24,333 nucleotides of DNA from a virus. This document shows positions 1 to 7,801 of this stretch, piece after piece; position 1 is the first letter of the stretch; every line of letters begins with the position of its first letter. The notes below the pieces were generated by a model. The model was not told where the DNA came from, made no database searches, and was given only the letters and a program-made list of their open reading frames with translations. Made by a program: the position numbers and the translations under genes. The stretch is from positions 1-24,333 of the IMG/VR virus record IMGVR_UViG_3300032240_000728; one strand, written 5' to 3'.

Positions 1-137
1 CTGGTTGGGCGAGCGGGTGCGGAGGTCTTGGTCGGCTCTTTACCGCCGAGCGATGTACCATCCAGCGATGCGCCCATTGCGATACGCTTGTGGTAGTTAA
101 CGTCTTGGCCCATTTGGGCGCTATCATTTTGTGCCAT
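1..137 (-). CDS. Hypothetical protein, N-terminal 45 residues only
   Basis: An ATG at 137 opens a frame that runs off the window edge. The visible protein starts MAQNDSAQMGQDVNYHKRIA and is rich in small polar residues, Gly and Lys. It begins 4 bases after the portal stop codon, and a good ribosome binding site (TAGGAG) lies inside the last codons of the portal gene, so it is cotranscribed and probably translated with the portal. Its place directly after the portal suggests a head or neck gene, but the visible part has no recognisable domain. Confidence 0.6.
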   Translation of the reverse strand, partial: MAQNDSAQMGQDVNYHKRIAMGASLDGTSLGGKEPTKTSAPARPT

Positions 138-141
138 AATC

Positions 142-2640
142 TTACACTCCTAGGGTTCGTTGTGCGCTTTCCTGCGCGGCTAGTGCAGTCTGCTCCTGCT
201 CGTGCTGCAGAAGCTGCGCGTTGTGCGACAGCTCGGCAGACTTGATTCGTTCTTCGGTGAGATTGTCGTTCGCATCGAGTGCGATCTTGATCTGCTGCTC
301 CCGATTCTTGTTTAGCGCTTCGTTTGTGAGCTTTTGCTGTTGCAATTCCAGCTCTTTCGCGTCGCGCTCTGCCCGTCGTTTGGTCTCGGCCATGCTTGTC
401 TGCAGGATCACCTGATCCGAGCCGTCCATCGGTGGTTGCGGCTTCATCTTCTGCATCGTTTGCATGATCTGCTGCACTGCGGGCATCACCTTCTCGAATG
501 CGGATTTCGCATCCAAGTTCGTATGCTGCGACGCCAACGCGTAAAGCTTGTCGATCTCGCCCGTGATTCCCGCGATGTCGTAGTCCTTCACCGAACGACC
601 CAGCGACTCCTCGACGTAGCCATTCATGTGACCGAGGTACCAGAGCATCAAATGCTGCTTGAAGTGTTCGAGGAACGCGGGCATGAAGGTGGGCGCGATG
701 ATCGGGTTTGAACCGAACATGGGAGAGAGTGCGAAATCCAAGTGCGACTGCATGTGCGCCAGTTGGTTCTGGTGCGGGTACGCGTACGCCGCCCGACCGA
801 TCGCCATCGCCGCATTTTCCTCGGCCGCATTGATCTCCATCGGCTCGGCAGTGGCGGGCATTAGCTCCTGCACGTTCGGCACCTTCATCTGCTTCAGTGC
901 CCGCTGCACCACGGCACGGCGGTCGAACAGGTCCGGGTATTTGTCCATGTACGCCATGACCGCTTGGGTCTGCGCCATGCGCTGGGTCTCGGAGAAGATG
1001 TGCGGGTCGCTGACCGGAATCACGTCGGTGTTGCGATTGAAATCCTCGCGCCGAATGTCCAGCTCCTGCACCACGTCGCCCATCCGCATCTCGTCTAGAT
1101 ACCAGCGGTTGATGCGCTGCAATACCTTGAACACTCGGCTTTGCGAATCGTGCAATCGAGCGTGAATCGCCGAGAACACCTTGGAGCCCTGCTCGATCAG
1201 CGCTTGGGTTGTGCCAACTGGCGCGTTAGCGTTGATCTCCGCGATCTTCTCCTCGCTGGTGGTCACCACGCCTTTGGCCGCATCGGTCAGGAATCCGACC
1301 AGCTTGAACAGCACCTCGGACGGCGGGTTGAATGGCATCGGCATCGCGATCTTGCGGATGTCGTCTACGCCCGGTGCGCCCTCGATCTCGGTCACTTGCG
1401 TCACATCGACGTTCTGCGACTGCCCGGAGATCTTCGCCCCTTTGAGCTTGAGCATCGTCGCCGCGTTATTGATGTGCGCCGTATCCAGCAGTGCACGCAG
1501 ACCGCCGGTGATCGCCGCAGACAGCCCGCCAATCAGGTGCGGCAGTCCGATCGCGTAAGCACCGCGCCACGGAATGAATTTGAATTCGATGATGTGGTCC
1601 AGCTTCGTCATCGCCTCGTCGCCCTGCTCCCAGTTACGGTACAGGCCCACGACCTCGGTGCTGTCCTCGTCGATCATCAGGATGTAGGGAGCCAGCTCGC
1701 CTTTCGAGTGCGAATCATCCTCCTGCACGAGGAACGTGTAAATGTGGTACACGCGGCGCAGCCCATCCATATTGTCGGACCACTGCTTGCCCTCGATCTT
1801 GTTGTTCGCCTTTTCCGGTCCGCTTTCGGTTGGCTCCATGCTGGTGCGCACCACGTCGACGTCGCGGTACAGACCGGAGGCTACACGCGACTCGAATTCC
1901 TGCTGCGTGATGTCCTGCACCTCAGTGACACGCTGCGCGGTGTAAAAGCTGCCAGCGGCAAAGGGTAGCAGGATGTTGTCGATCGGTACGAATTCGGTGC
2001 AGGGACGGCGCTTGCGCTCGTCGTACCACATCTTGAGGAACTGCGAACCGCCCAGTGGCAGCTGCGTGAGCATTTGCTCCTGCTCGTCCCTGAATTCCTC
2101 GATCTGCTCGGTTAGCTGCCAATTCATGAAGTCGCGTTTGCGCTCCGCTCGCTTGGTCTCTTCCTCGTCCACATCGCCGATGATGTTCGTGCGGACCGGG
2201 CCGTCCGGCGGGAACAGCTCCTTGATCGCCCGCGATTCGAAATCGATACAGGCCTCGGCCATCACCGGGTGCACGACTTTGGACGCGCCCTGGAATTGTG
2301 CGCCGCCCGGAGCTTCATTGCCCAGCCCCGTGCGCTTGAGCCCCTCTTCGTACTGTTTATCGCGCTCTTTCCGTGCCTCTTTATCCTTCTCGATCAGGTC
2401 TAGGTACTTGAGCGCCAGCTTGTCCATGTCCCACGACATGATCTCGTCGGCCATGTTCGCGTAGAAATCCTGGTCCTCCGTTGGACCCTTGAATTCATCC
2501 ATGCGAACGATCGCCGAGCCATCGGGCTGTTCCTCCACCTCCGCAAACGGGTCATCCATGTCCAGATCGAACACCATGCCCTGCTCGTCCTCGGGACCAG
2601 CGGTCGGGTCTACTTGCGGTTGTGGAAATTCGGTGGCCAT
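142..2640 (-). CDS. Portal protein (head-tail connector)
   Basis: This 832-residue protein should form the ring at the capsid vertex through which the terminase pumps DNA and to which the tail attaches. It has the size and texture of the large portal family found in many siphoviruses and podoviruses. An acidic N-terminus is followed by a conserved region (about residues 125-245, including FESRAIKELFPPDGPV, then QLPLGGSQFLKMWYDE and FVPIDNILLPFAA). Later comes a helical region with a glycine-rich segment (GLPHLIGGLSAAITGGLRAL). The last 80 or so residues are a charged, Gln/Glu/Lys-rich helix likely to be a coiled coil. Position after small and large terminase supports the call. The ATG at 2640 follows AAAGGA. 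The family call is firm; I cannot place it in a particular subfamily. Confidence 0.85.
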   Translation of the reverse strand: MATEFPQPQVDPTAGPEDEQGMVFDLDMDDPFAEVEEQPDGSAIVRMDEFKGPTEDQDFYANMADEIMSWDMDKLALKYLDLIEKDKEARKERDKQYEEGLKRTGLGNEAPGGAQFQGASKVVHPVMAEACIDFESRAIKELFPPDGPVRTNIIGDVDEEETKRAERKRDFMNWQLTEQIEEFRDEQEQMLTQLPLGGSQFLKMWYDERKRRPCTEFVPIDNILLPFAAGSFYTAQRVTEVQDITQQEFESRVASGLYRDVDVVRTSMEPTESGPEKANNKIEGKQWSDNMDGLRRVYHIYTFLVQEDDSHSKGELAPYILMIDEDSTEVVGLYRNWEQGDEAMTKLDHIIEFKFIPWRGAYAIGLPHLIGGLSAAITGGLRALLDTAHINNAATMLKLKGAKISGQSQNVDVTQVTEIEGAPGVDDIRKIAMPMPFNPPSEVLFKLVGFLTDAAKGVVTTSEEKIAEINANAPVGTTQALIEQGSKVFSAIHARLHDSQSRVFKVLQRINRWYLDEMRMGDVVQELDIRREDFNRNTDVIPVSDPHIFSETQRMAQTQAVMAYMDKYPDLFDRRAVVQRALKQMKVPNVQELMPATAEPMEINAAEENAAMAIGRAAYAYPHQNQLAHMQSHLDFALSPMFGSNPIIAPTFMPAFLEHFKQHLMLWYLGHMNGYVEESLGRSVKDYDIAGITGEIDKLYALASQHTNLDAKSAFEKVMPAVQQIMQTMQKMKPQPPMDGSDQVILQTSMAETKRRAERDAKELELQQQKLTNEALNKNREQQIKIALDANDNLTEERIKSAELSHNAQLLQHEQEQTALAAQESAQRTLGV

Positions 2641-2643
2641 CGT

Positions 2644-2688
2644 TTATTCCTTTGCAGTGTGCGATTGTAACACGGCGCTACCTATCAT
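2644..2688 (-). CDS. Possible 14-residue coupling ORF before the portal
   Basis: The 44-base gap between the unknown gene at 2685-3911 and the portal holds a minimal frame, MIGSAVLQSHTAKE. Its ATG overlaps the upstream TGA as ATGA, the junction type used throughout this genome. Its stop TAA lies just before the portal start, and the portal ribosome binding site falls within its last codons. It could carry ribosomes to the portal start rather than make a functional peptide. It may equally be chance. Confidence 0.2.
   Translation of the reverse strand: MIGSAVLQSHTAKE
2664..2669 (-). promoter_or_regulatory. Possible extended -10 promoter for the portal gene
   Basis: On the minus strand GCCGTGTTACAATCG gives a TACAAT hexamer (5 of 6 matches to consensus) preceded by TGT, an extended -10. 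The bases CCGTGTTA also occur just upstream of the clear promoter at 11389-11417. No convincing -35 hexamer is seen 16-18 bases upstream, so this is weak. Confidence 0.25.
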
Positions 2689-3911
2689 TGGCGTCTCTCT
2701 ATAAGGTCGTAAATCGAAGGATCATTGCGCAGATAACGCGCCACCTCGTCCTCGTTTCGCAATAACCCACTGTGAAGCATACCTTCGACCGAATCCATCG
2801 CTGTGTCCTTCGAATACGCTTTGGCCGTATCATACACCTTAGGCGACGCTTGTTTCAGTGCGCGCATATATGGGCGCATCGCGAACAAAGGACTATCGGA
2901 TGGAGCACCAGTGAACATTTTCATATTTTCGGCAGGGCGGCTCATTTCAAACATGTCTATAACATCTTCATCTAGATTAACATTTTTGTAAGGATTCTTC
3001 AATACTTTATATGTGTCTATTATCTGATCAGAGTCATATCCCGGGAATTGCGACTTGGCAAGATCCACTGCTTCTTTTTTCTTAACACCCTGCCCGATCG
3101 CCCCCGCCAGTATCGATTCAAGAGTAACTGGTAGTGCAGCTGTAGCTTGCACGGGTTTGGCCACATCGGCGATTTTAGCAATTTCGCCCAAGATGTCCGG
3201 CGTTGGTAGTGCCTCGTTTAATCCTGGGATCGCGTGGCGCAGCACCTGACCGGCGGCGGTCTGCATGACGGCACGGCGCGACATCGGGGTTTCGACCAGC
3301 GATTGCAGCGTTGATTTCGCCGCACCTTGGCCAGGATCGATCGTTACCGATTTCTCAGTGATCGCTGGGGCCTTGGCCAGATCCTTTTGGATGTCGTCCA
3401 TCCGCGCCAGCGGCAGGTCGAGCTTGGGCTGCGCCTTGAGACCGAACAGCGAACGTCGTGCGAGATCGGGGGTATCGGCTGTCTTGACGCCCTTGCTCAT
3501 CAATTCCTGCGCCATCTCCGCTAGCGTCTTGCGCACGCTGCCGCCCTTTTGGTACGGACGCATCTCGTGCCGGGGTTGGGGCGCGTAGTCCGCACGGCGG
3601 GTGGCTAGTGCTGGCGGGTACTGCTCCTCCTGCGACATCCGGGCGGCGACCGCTCGGCGCAGTGCCTCGTCCGGGATCGCGGCCAGCCCCTGCTTCTTCT
3701 GCAGCGCCGCGTACTGTGCGTCGCGCTGCGCTTGGGACATCGCGTTATTTCGCGCCTCGAATGCCAGCTCCTGCGGGCCACTGGCGTCCTTGGAGTAGAG
3801 TGCGGCGTAGATCGGCACAGAGCCGCGCATGCCGCTGAATGCCGCTGCCACATTGGCCGGGTCTTCGGGCTTAAGCAGATTTACGAGGTCGTCCATCCAG
3901 TTACTGGGCAT
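2685..3911 (-). CDS. Conserved-looking phage protein of unknown function between terminase and portal
   Basis: This 408-residue protein is not recognised. The N-terminal third (about residues 1-115) is Ala/Gln/Arg-rich and predicted helical. Around residues 118-140 is the stretch YQKGGSVRKTLAEMAQEL. A KGG motif after an aromatic-basic pair also ends the 395-residue protein at 11676-12863. The C-terminal 130 residues have several short helices with Asp/Tyr-rich turns. The start codon at 3911 overlaps the end of the large terminase gene by 11 bases, so the two are probably translationally coupled. Position among packaging genes hints at a virion, scaffold or packaging role, but nothing in the sequence proves it. 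No signal peptide or membrane segment is visible. Confidence 0.6.
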   Translation of the reverse strand: MPSNWMDDLVNLLKPEDPANVAAAFSGMRGSVPIYAALYSKDASGPQELAFEARNNAMSQAQRDAQYAALQKKQGLAAIPDEALRRAVAARMSQEEQYPPALATRRADYAPQPRHEMRPYQKGGSVRKTLAEMAQELMSKGVKTADTPDLARRSLFGLKAQPKLDLPLARMDDIQKDLAKAPAITEKSVTIDPGQGAAKSTLQSLVETPMSRRAVMQTAAGQVLRHAIPGLNEALPTPDILGEIAKIADVAKPVQATAALPVTLESILAGAIGQGVKKKEAVDLAKSQFPGYDSDQIIDTYKVLKNPYKNVNLDEDVIDMFEMSRPAENMKMFTGAPSDSPLFAMRPYMRALKQASPKVYDTAKAYSKDTAMDSVEGMLHSGLLRNEDEVARYLRNDPSIYDLIERRQ

Positions 3912-5340
3912 AAGGGTTGCTCCTTTGTGTGCGGTACTCCTCGTCCACGTACTCCGTATCGGGTGCGACCGGGTCGATATCGAGGAAGCCCATGTCTTTC
4001 AATAATCGCAGTGCTTGCGACAGCGTGTCGGTCAGGTCGTCCCGCTCCGCGTCGGGGAAAGAGCAGACCTGCGAGACCAGCGGCTCGGCCCAGTCGCGTG
4101 GCTGGCCCCGGTGCACGAGCGATTCGGGGATGTAGACGCGCCCGTGGGCGATGATGTTGGCGACCAGATGCAAGCGCTGGGTCTTGTCGGCGCGTCCGGG
4201 GTTGTAGGCGCGGCACGGCACTCCGGCCCGCTGCAGGTCCTGCAGGATCGAAATGCCCGATGCCTTGTCCTCTACCAGCACGAGGTCTACCTTTTTGCCG
4301 GGGTCGCCGTAGATCGATTTGTACTCCTCGATGATCTTGGGTCGCAGGTCCGGGTAGGCGAGGTGGTCCTCCCAGCAGTCAATAAGCATGGCGCACAGCT
4401 TGGAGTCGTCGTTCGGGCGAAAGATGCCCCAAACGCTGCACGCGGTCGGGTCGTTGATCGTCTTGTCCGTGTACGCGCAGTCGTAGGACTGGAGCACGTA
4501 CATGAAGTCGGGCAATGGCTTGTGTGCGTCCCACAGCTTGAACCATGGGCGCTGCACGATGCCGTAGTCCTCGGGGTCGATCACCTCGGCGTACAGCTCC
4601 TGCCGTCCGATTCGCGTGCCCTCGTACTGCGAGACGATTTCGTCGCGAAACGTCGGGGCGAGGTTATTGAAATTCTCGTGCGTCGTGCCGGTCGTGACGA
4701 ATGTGCGCTCCTCCAAGATCAGGCGGCGCACGATGGGGATCGGCTTGGGCGTGGTGGTCACGCAGACGCGGGGCTTTTGCCCCAGTCGCAGTCCGAACAT
4801 CAGGTTGGACCACATATCCTCAGCGTTTCGGAATTTGGCAAGCTCGTCGACCCAGGCCAGATCGTGCTGAGGTCCGCGCAGCGTCTCGGGGTCGTTGTCC
4901 GAGTAGATCGTGGCGATCGCGCCATTGGGCCACTCAAGTCGACGTTTGGACGGGACGAATACCGGTTTGCATTTGGGGTGGGAGATCGCCAAAATCCCCG
5001 ATTCGCCCTCGACCATCACGTCGCGTGCGTCCCCGGCATCCTCAGCGATCAGCGCGATGCGACCGGCGAGCCCGTTCTCGGCGTGGTAGCGCACAAACTC
5101 CGCGCCGCACCGGGTTTTGCCCCATCCGCGTCCGGCCAGGATCATCCAAACGGTCCAGTCCACACCCGGCGGGATCATCTGGTTGGGCCTCGCCCATGTG
5201 CGCCAGTCGTAGAACAGCTCCAGCGCTTCGACGTCCGATAGCTCCGCGACGAACTCGGACCAATTGTCCGGGTCCAGCGGCGCGGGCCTGGAATTACTCC
5301 GCTTTGGACCGCGAGGTGAGACGCTGGGCAAGACGATCAC
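3901..5340 (-). CDS. terL: Terminase large subunit (packaging ATPase and nuclease)
   Basis: This 479-residue protein powers DNA packaging and cuts the concatemer. Walker A is AGRGWGKT (residues 69-76), Walker B with the catalytic Glu is LAWVDE (161-166), and the coupling motif is VCVTTTPKP (192-200). The C-terminal RNase H-like nuclease carries the expected acidic residues: Asp287 in SYDCAY, Glu357 in LVEDKASG and Asp434-Asp438 in RDDLTD. The chosen start is GTG at 5340, with GAGG seven bases upstream. This start lies inside the small terminase gene, giving a 47-base overlap. Length and motif order are normal for the family and nothing is missing. Confidence 0.95.
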   Translation of the reverse strand: MIVLPSVSPRGPKRSNSRPAPLDPDNWSEFVAELSDVEALELFYDWRTWARPNQMIPPGVDWTVWMILAGRGWGKTRCGAEFVRYHAENGLAGRIALIAEDAGDARDVMVEGESGILAISHPKCKPVFVPSKRRLEWPNGAIATIYSDNDPETLRGPQHDLAWVDELAKFRNAEDMWSNLMFGLRLGQKPRVCVTTTPKPIPIVRRLILEERTFVTTGTTHENFNNLAPTFRDEIVSQYEGTRIGRQELYAEVIDPEDYGIVQRPWFKLWDAHKPLPDFMYVLQSYDCAYTDKTINDPTACSVWGIFRPNDDSKLCAMLIDCWEDHLAYPDLRPKIIEEYKSIYGDPGKKVDLVLVEDKASGISILQDLQRAGVPCRAYNPGRADKTQRLHLVANIIAHGRVYIPESLVHRGQPRDWAEPLVSQVCSFPDAERDDLTDTLSQALRLLKDMGFLDIDPVAPDTEYVDEEYRTQRSNPYAQ

Positions 5341-5953
5341 GAAGACCCTCGATGTTGACGTTTGAATCCAGCTGGCCCGACACGTTCATGTTCACGTCTT
5401 TCGAACGGAATTTCGCGTCGTACCCCATAAGCGTGAATTGCAGTAGCGAGTCGCTGAATTTCTTCACCGTTTCGGTCGTTTTGACACCTTGCCACACGAT
5501 CGGCTCGTCGTGCCCGATCACCGACCGGCGGTAGGCCTCGGCTCGCATCGTGTCGACCATCTCCTCTTGAATGCTTTCCATGATCGAATCGAAGAGCTTG
5601 TGCTCACGACGCCACTCGATCATCGTCGTACGATGCACCCCGGCGCTGGAGTACGCGTGACGCAGCGAAAATCGAGCCGTTTCGGGTCCATCCCGGAATT
5701 CGGCGATAATTTGCAGCATCGCGAAGGCTTTCGCTTCCTCACTTAGCTGCAATTCACCGATCGCCGTCACCGTGGGGTCGTTACAAGTGAGTGAGTGCGG
5801 CATGTGCATCGAATCACTGGGCGCGTGACGCACCCGATCACGTCGGATGGCGTCCAGCAGCGTGCGAACAGGAATGGTAGCGCGGCGCTCGTACTCGGCG
5901 AGCGTGTCAGGCCCAATGTCGGCCAGCAGTTTACGATTTGCGATGAAGCTCAT
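5294..5953 (-). CDS. terS: Probable terminase small subunit
   Basis: This 219-residue protein should recognise the packaging site and load the large subunit, which it directly precedes. A likely helix-turn-helix sits in the middle (about residues 95-125, AYSSAGVHRTTMIEWRREH). The C-terminal part has the pattern common in small terminases, a short helix ending LLQFTLMGYDAKFRSKD followed by a small N/V-rich strand (VNMNVSGQLD). The ATG at 5953 is preferred. An in-frame GTG at 5977 would add eight residues (MPCGLIRS), and neither start has a clear ribosome binding site. The palindromic repeat array lies about 180 bases upstream and is a candidate binding target. Confidence 0.7.
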   Translation of the reverse strand: MSFIANRKLLADIGPDTLAEYERRATIPVRTLLDAIRRDRVRHAPSDSMHMPHSLTCNDPTVTAIGELQLSEEAKAFAMLQIIAEFRDGPETARFSLRHAYSSAGVHRTTMIEWRREHKLFDSIMESIQEEMVDTMRAEAYRRSVIGHDEPIVWQGVKTTETVKKFSDSLLQFTLMGYDAKFRSKDVNMNVSGQLDSNVNIEGLRDRLAQRLTSRSKAE

Positions 5954-6135
5954 GGAGCGAATTAAACCACAAGGCACACGGAGAGTGCAACCCCCCGGAT
6001 TTATAGACTGGAGCTATTGGGCAGAGCGACACGGTAGGCAGGACCTATAACAATCGTGCGCGTACGTGAGGAGGATCCAAGAGGACCTGAGTGTGGTGGT
6101 GAATGACCCTTGGCGTCTGAAGACCCGGCTCTTGT

Positions 6136-6350
6136 GTTCCACCGTTCCACAATGATGGAACGCCTAATGGAACGCTTCTTCCATTCGAAGAAGACCACGT
6201 GTTCCATCGTTCCATCTCACATATCCCCAAGTGCCGATTTTCGTGACAGGCCCTCACGGGTGTGCGCATGTAGAACGATGGAACAGAGGGCCTTTTTTCG
6301 AATGGGGAGTGTGTTCCATTGTGCGTTCCATTATGATGGAACGGTGGAAC
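6136..6350. repeat. 215-bp two-sided palindromic array of GTTCCA iterons
   Basis: Twelve copies of GTTCCA or its complement TGGAAC occur (one degenerate, TAGAAC). Forward copies start at 6136, 6144, 6201, 6209, 6313 and 6325; reverse copies start at 6156, 6168, 6271, 6279, 6337 and 6345. Most pairs are 8 bases apart, some 12. The left cluster 6136-6173 and right cluster 6313-6350 are inverted copies matching at 33 of 38 positions. A further 9-base inverted match (CCATTCGAA at 6181-6189, TTCGAATGG at 6297-6305) sits at exactly mirrored positions. The inner pairs are mirrored to within one base, about an axis near 6243. Paired half-sites one short step apart suggest a dimeric DNA-binding protein. 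Confidence 0.9.
6249..6298 (+). terminator. Terminator-like hairpin on the plus strand
   Basis: GGCCCTC (6249-6255) pairs with GAGGGCC (6286-6292), and TTTTTT follows at 6293-6298. The loop is 30 bases, long for an intrinsic terminator, and includes one inner iteron pair. All genes run the other way, so it would only act on antisense transcripts. It may be a side effect of the palindrome. Confidence 0.25.
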
Positions 6351-6485
6351 GCGGCGGGGGTTGCCGCGATTCCAGGGTCCGATGACCCGGCCAGCCCACA
6401 TTGCGCGGGTGGATATCGGTGGTGGTCTGAATTCCTTCATTCCGTACGCACGGGGCTCCTATTACGTTCGCCACCGATGGACGGA

Positions 6486-6917
6486 TTAAACCACGCAGCG
6501 AGCGAGTGCGTCAAGCAGGTGCACGGCACGAGCGTTTCGCATCACCACGATTCTGCCGAATTCTTCCCATTCCGCGCGGGTCCAGTCCATCGAGATCGCG
6601 GCGGTCGCGGCGTTGAAGACGTAGACCTCCTCCTGCACTTGGACGACGAGCCAGCATTGGCCCCCGTGCAGTGAGTGCCGGTTCGCCCAGTAGCGCTGGC
6701 CGGTGGTCCAGTGCGCCAGTCGCACGGGGGTGGTAGCCCGGGCGGGCCACGCGGGCAGGACTTTAAGCTCCACCCAGCCGCGCAGTGCCATTGTCGCTTC
6801 GGCGATGTACAGATCCGGCGTGTCGCGTTTGACCCGGTTCTCCACCCGCTCGATGAACGCCGCCGGACCCAGTACGCGCTGCACCCAGTCGTACAGTCGC
6901 TGCTCAGGGAGTCTCAT
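6486..6917 (-). CDS. PD-(D/E)XK nuclease-like protein
   Basis: This 143-residue protein has the core of a PD-(D/E)XK nuclease: Glu27 in the first helix (RVENRVKRD), Pro34-Asp35 in TPDLYIA, and Glu50-Leu-Lys52 in GWVELKV. This arrangement resembles small phage nucleases of the VRR-NUC or resolvase-like type that cut branched or damaged DNA. The C-terminal half (LVVQVQEEVYVF, then a Trp/Glu-rich helix) fits the rest of a small alpha/beta fold. It is the last gene before the long gene-free region and overlaps the preceding gene by 14 bases. GGAG precedes the ATG at a normal distance. The nuclease call is good; substrate and exact family are inference. Confidence 0.7.
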   Translation of the reverse strand: MRLPEQRLYDWVQRVLGPAAFIERVENRVKRDTPDLYIAEATMALRGWVELKVLPAWPARATTPVRLAHWTTGQRYWANRHSLHGGQCWLVVQVQEEVYVFNAATAAISMDWTRAEWEEFGRIVVMRNARAVHLLDALARCVV

Positions 6918-7113
6918 TATCGCTCCGATGGGTCTCCGAGCCCTCCGGTGGGGTCTCCTCGGGCCTTGAGGATATAGTACCGGTATGGTAATAGCTCGGC
7001 ATACCTTGAGGCGCTCTCCGGGGCCTCTCTCTCGACCCCAGCGGTAGGGGGTCGCGCATTTTGAGCCGGTAGTATTCCGGCAGGTCGGTGTCGTCCAAGT
7101 CGAAGCTGCTCAT
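6904..7113 (-). CDS. Small hypothetical protein, Pro/Arg/Glu-rich
   Basis: This 69-residue protein starts MSSFDLDDTDLPEYYRLKMR and then becomes low-complexity, rich in Pro, Arg, Glu, Ser and Thr, probably disordered. Its ATG overlaps the stop of the preceding gene as ATGA, and AAAGG lies eight bases upstream. The same frame stays open further upstream, but that part is only a shadow of the neighbouring gene. The segment coding for EETPPEGSE is one copy of a short GC-rich DNA repeat (6937-6967). No function can be assigned. Confidence 0.6.
   Translation of the reverse strand: MSSFDLDDTDLPEYYRLKMRDPLPLGSRERPRRAPQGMPSYYHTGTISSRPEETPPEGSETHRSDNETP
6937..6967. repeat. GC-rich dispersed repeat, copy B
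   Basis: Plus-strand core CCCTCCGGTGGGGTCT. This 31-base segment matches 9575-9605 at 26 of 31 positions, yet the two copies lie in unrelated genes and are read in different frames. Related shorter sequences (GGGGTC, then GGCCTTCGGCGGGG) occur near 7268-7294. Confidence 0.5.
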
Positions 7114-7517
7114 GCTAGTACCTTTCTCAGTGCATTGGCCAGCCGCATAGCGGCCACGCCGGGGTTGGGGGCTCCGATGAAGATGGTGGGGTCCACGCCG
7201 TATGTTGCACACAGGGCGAGGCGGGCGTCGCGGGTCCGGTGCTCGGCGAGCAGCTCCTGCACCCTGTCGGGGGTCCGCACGGCCTTCGGCGGGGTCGCCC
7301 GGGGACTGGAGCGCGGGGGTTGGGGGGTCAATACCGGCTCGATCCTCGGGGTCCTCGGGAGCCTTCCGGTCAGCTCCCCATCGCGCAGCGTGTAGCCCGA
7401 TTCGGTCGTGTACGAGTACCCGTTCTTGCGGGCGAATTCGCCCTTTGCCCAGTACGGCACGTAGTCCGGGTCTCCGGCGGGCCGGGGGGCGTGGTCGGTG
7501 TGTGCGGTGAAGCTCAT
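7110..7517 (-). CDS. Hypothetical protein, 135 residues
   Basis: Not recognised. The N-terminal 50 residues contain a Tyr/Asp/Gly-rich segment (DPDYVPYWAKGEFARKNGYS, then TTESGYTL). The middle is a Pro/Arg-rich linker and the last 50 residues form predicted helices (VQELLAEHRTRDARLALC). The ATG at 7517 overlaps the stop of the preceding gene as ATGA, and GGGGGGT lies upstream. The gene downstream starts within its stop codon in the same way. A longer open frame through 7727 exists, but its first part overlaps the well-supported 78-residue gene. Confidence 0.6.
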   Translation of the reverse strand: MSFTAHTDHAPRPAGDPDYVPYWAKGEFARKNGYSYTTESGYTLRDGELTGRLPRTPRIEPVLTPQPPRSSPRATPPKAVRTPDRVQELLAEHRTRDARLALCATYGVDPTIFIGAPNPGVAAMRLANALRKVLA

Positions 7518-7750
7518 CGGGCGACCCCCCGTAGATGCTCGTCGACGAACGCTTCCAGCGCTTGCAGCGCCGCCCATTGGTCCAAGTCGCGCCCGGACGA
7601 GTCTCGGTCCGCAAGCTCGAACGCCGCGTCGATGCGCGGGTAGTCGATGATCGCGTCGAATTCGATGATCTGCCCGTCGAGCAGCATTTCGCCCTGGATT
7701 TTCGCCAGCTGGATGCGCAGCACGCACCTTTGTCGTTTGGTGATGTTCAT
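7514..7750 (-). CDS. Small hypothetical protein, 78 residues
   Basis: Not recognised. The protein begins MNITKRQRCVLRIQLAKIQG, a basic amphipathic helix. It continues with an acidic region (EFDAIIDYPRIDAAFELADR) and ends with a helix rich in Ala and Leu. AAAGGA precedes the ATG at normal spacing. Basic start, acidic middle and small size are typical of phage accessory proteins, but no motif points to a function. Confidence 0.6.
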   Translation of the reverse strand: MNITKRQRCVLRIQLAKIQGEMLLDGQIIEFDAIIDYPRIDAAFELADRDSSGRDLDQWAALQALEAFVDEHLRGVAR

Positions 7751-7775
7751 TCGGTGGTTTCCTTTCGTGGGGGGA

Positions 7776-7791
7776 CCGCCCCGGAGGGCGG
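7776..7791 (-). other. GC-rich hairpin with UCCG loop between two genes
   Basis: On the minus strand CCGCCC-TCCG-GGGCGG forms a perfect six-pair stem with a UNCG-type tetraloop, in the 51-base gap after the 151-residue gene. A C-run rather than a U-run follows, so it is not a classical terminator. It could protect the upstream message or reduce downstream expression. Confidence 0.5.
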
Positions 7792-7801
7792 GGGGAGGTG
7801 A

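Larger units (their letters stand above)
5954..6485 (-). other. Gene-free region of about 530 bp before the terminase genes
   Basis: This is the only long stretch without a convincing gene. It holds the palindromic array at 6136-6350 and a short hairpin GGGTC-CGAT-GACCC near 6375-6388. It also holds an 8-base inverted repeat (ATCGGTGG near 6414-6421 and CCACCGAT near 6471-6478). On the minus strand between the array and small terminase there are two weak -10-like sequences: TATAAA at 6000-6005, and TATAGG after TGT near 6045-6050. Neither has a good -35. Plus-strand frames here have no ribosome binding sites or recognisable protein texture. A packaging site, replication origin or late-gene control region would all fit. 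Confidence 0.6.

Noticed and set aside
1141-1968. Plus-strand frame of 275 codons opposite the portal gene
   Set aside because: Antisense shadow of the portal; Arg/His/Val-rich composition typical of a complementary frame.
4015-5534. Long plus-strand open frames (408 and 277 codons) opposite the large terminase
   Set aside because: They mirror the codon bias of terL on the other strand, have no ribosome binding sites, and their translations lack recognisable domain texture.
6136-6350. The GTTCCA array as a CRISPR array
   Set aside because: Repeats are 6 bases, in both orientations and 8-12 bases apart; there are no unique spacers of regular length and no cas genes.
6110-6674. Plus-strand frames of 91 and 147 codons through the palindrome
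   Set aside because: No ribosome binding site, composition driven by the repeats, and the second one runs antisense into the nuclease gene.
6904-7614. A 236-codon frame covering three small genes
   Set aside because: Only its last 69 codons look like protein; the first part overlaps two genes joined by ATGA junctions.
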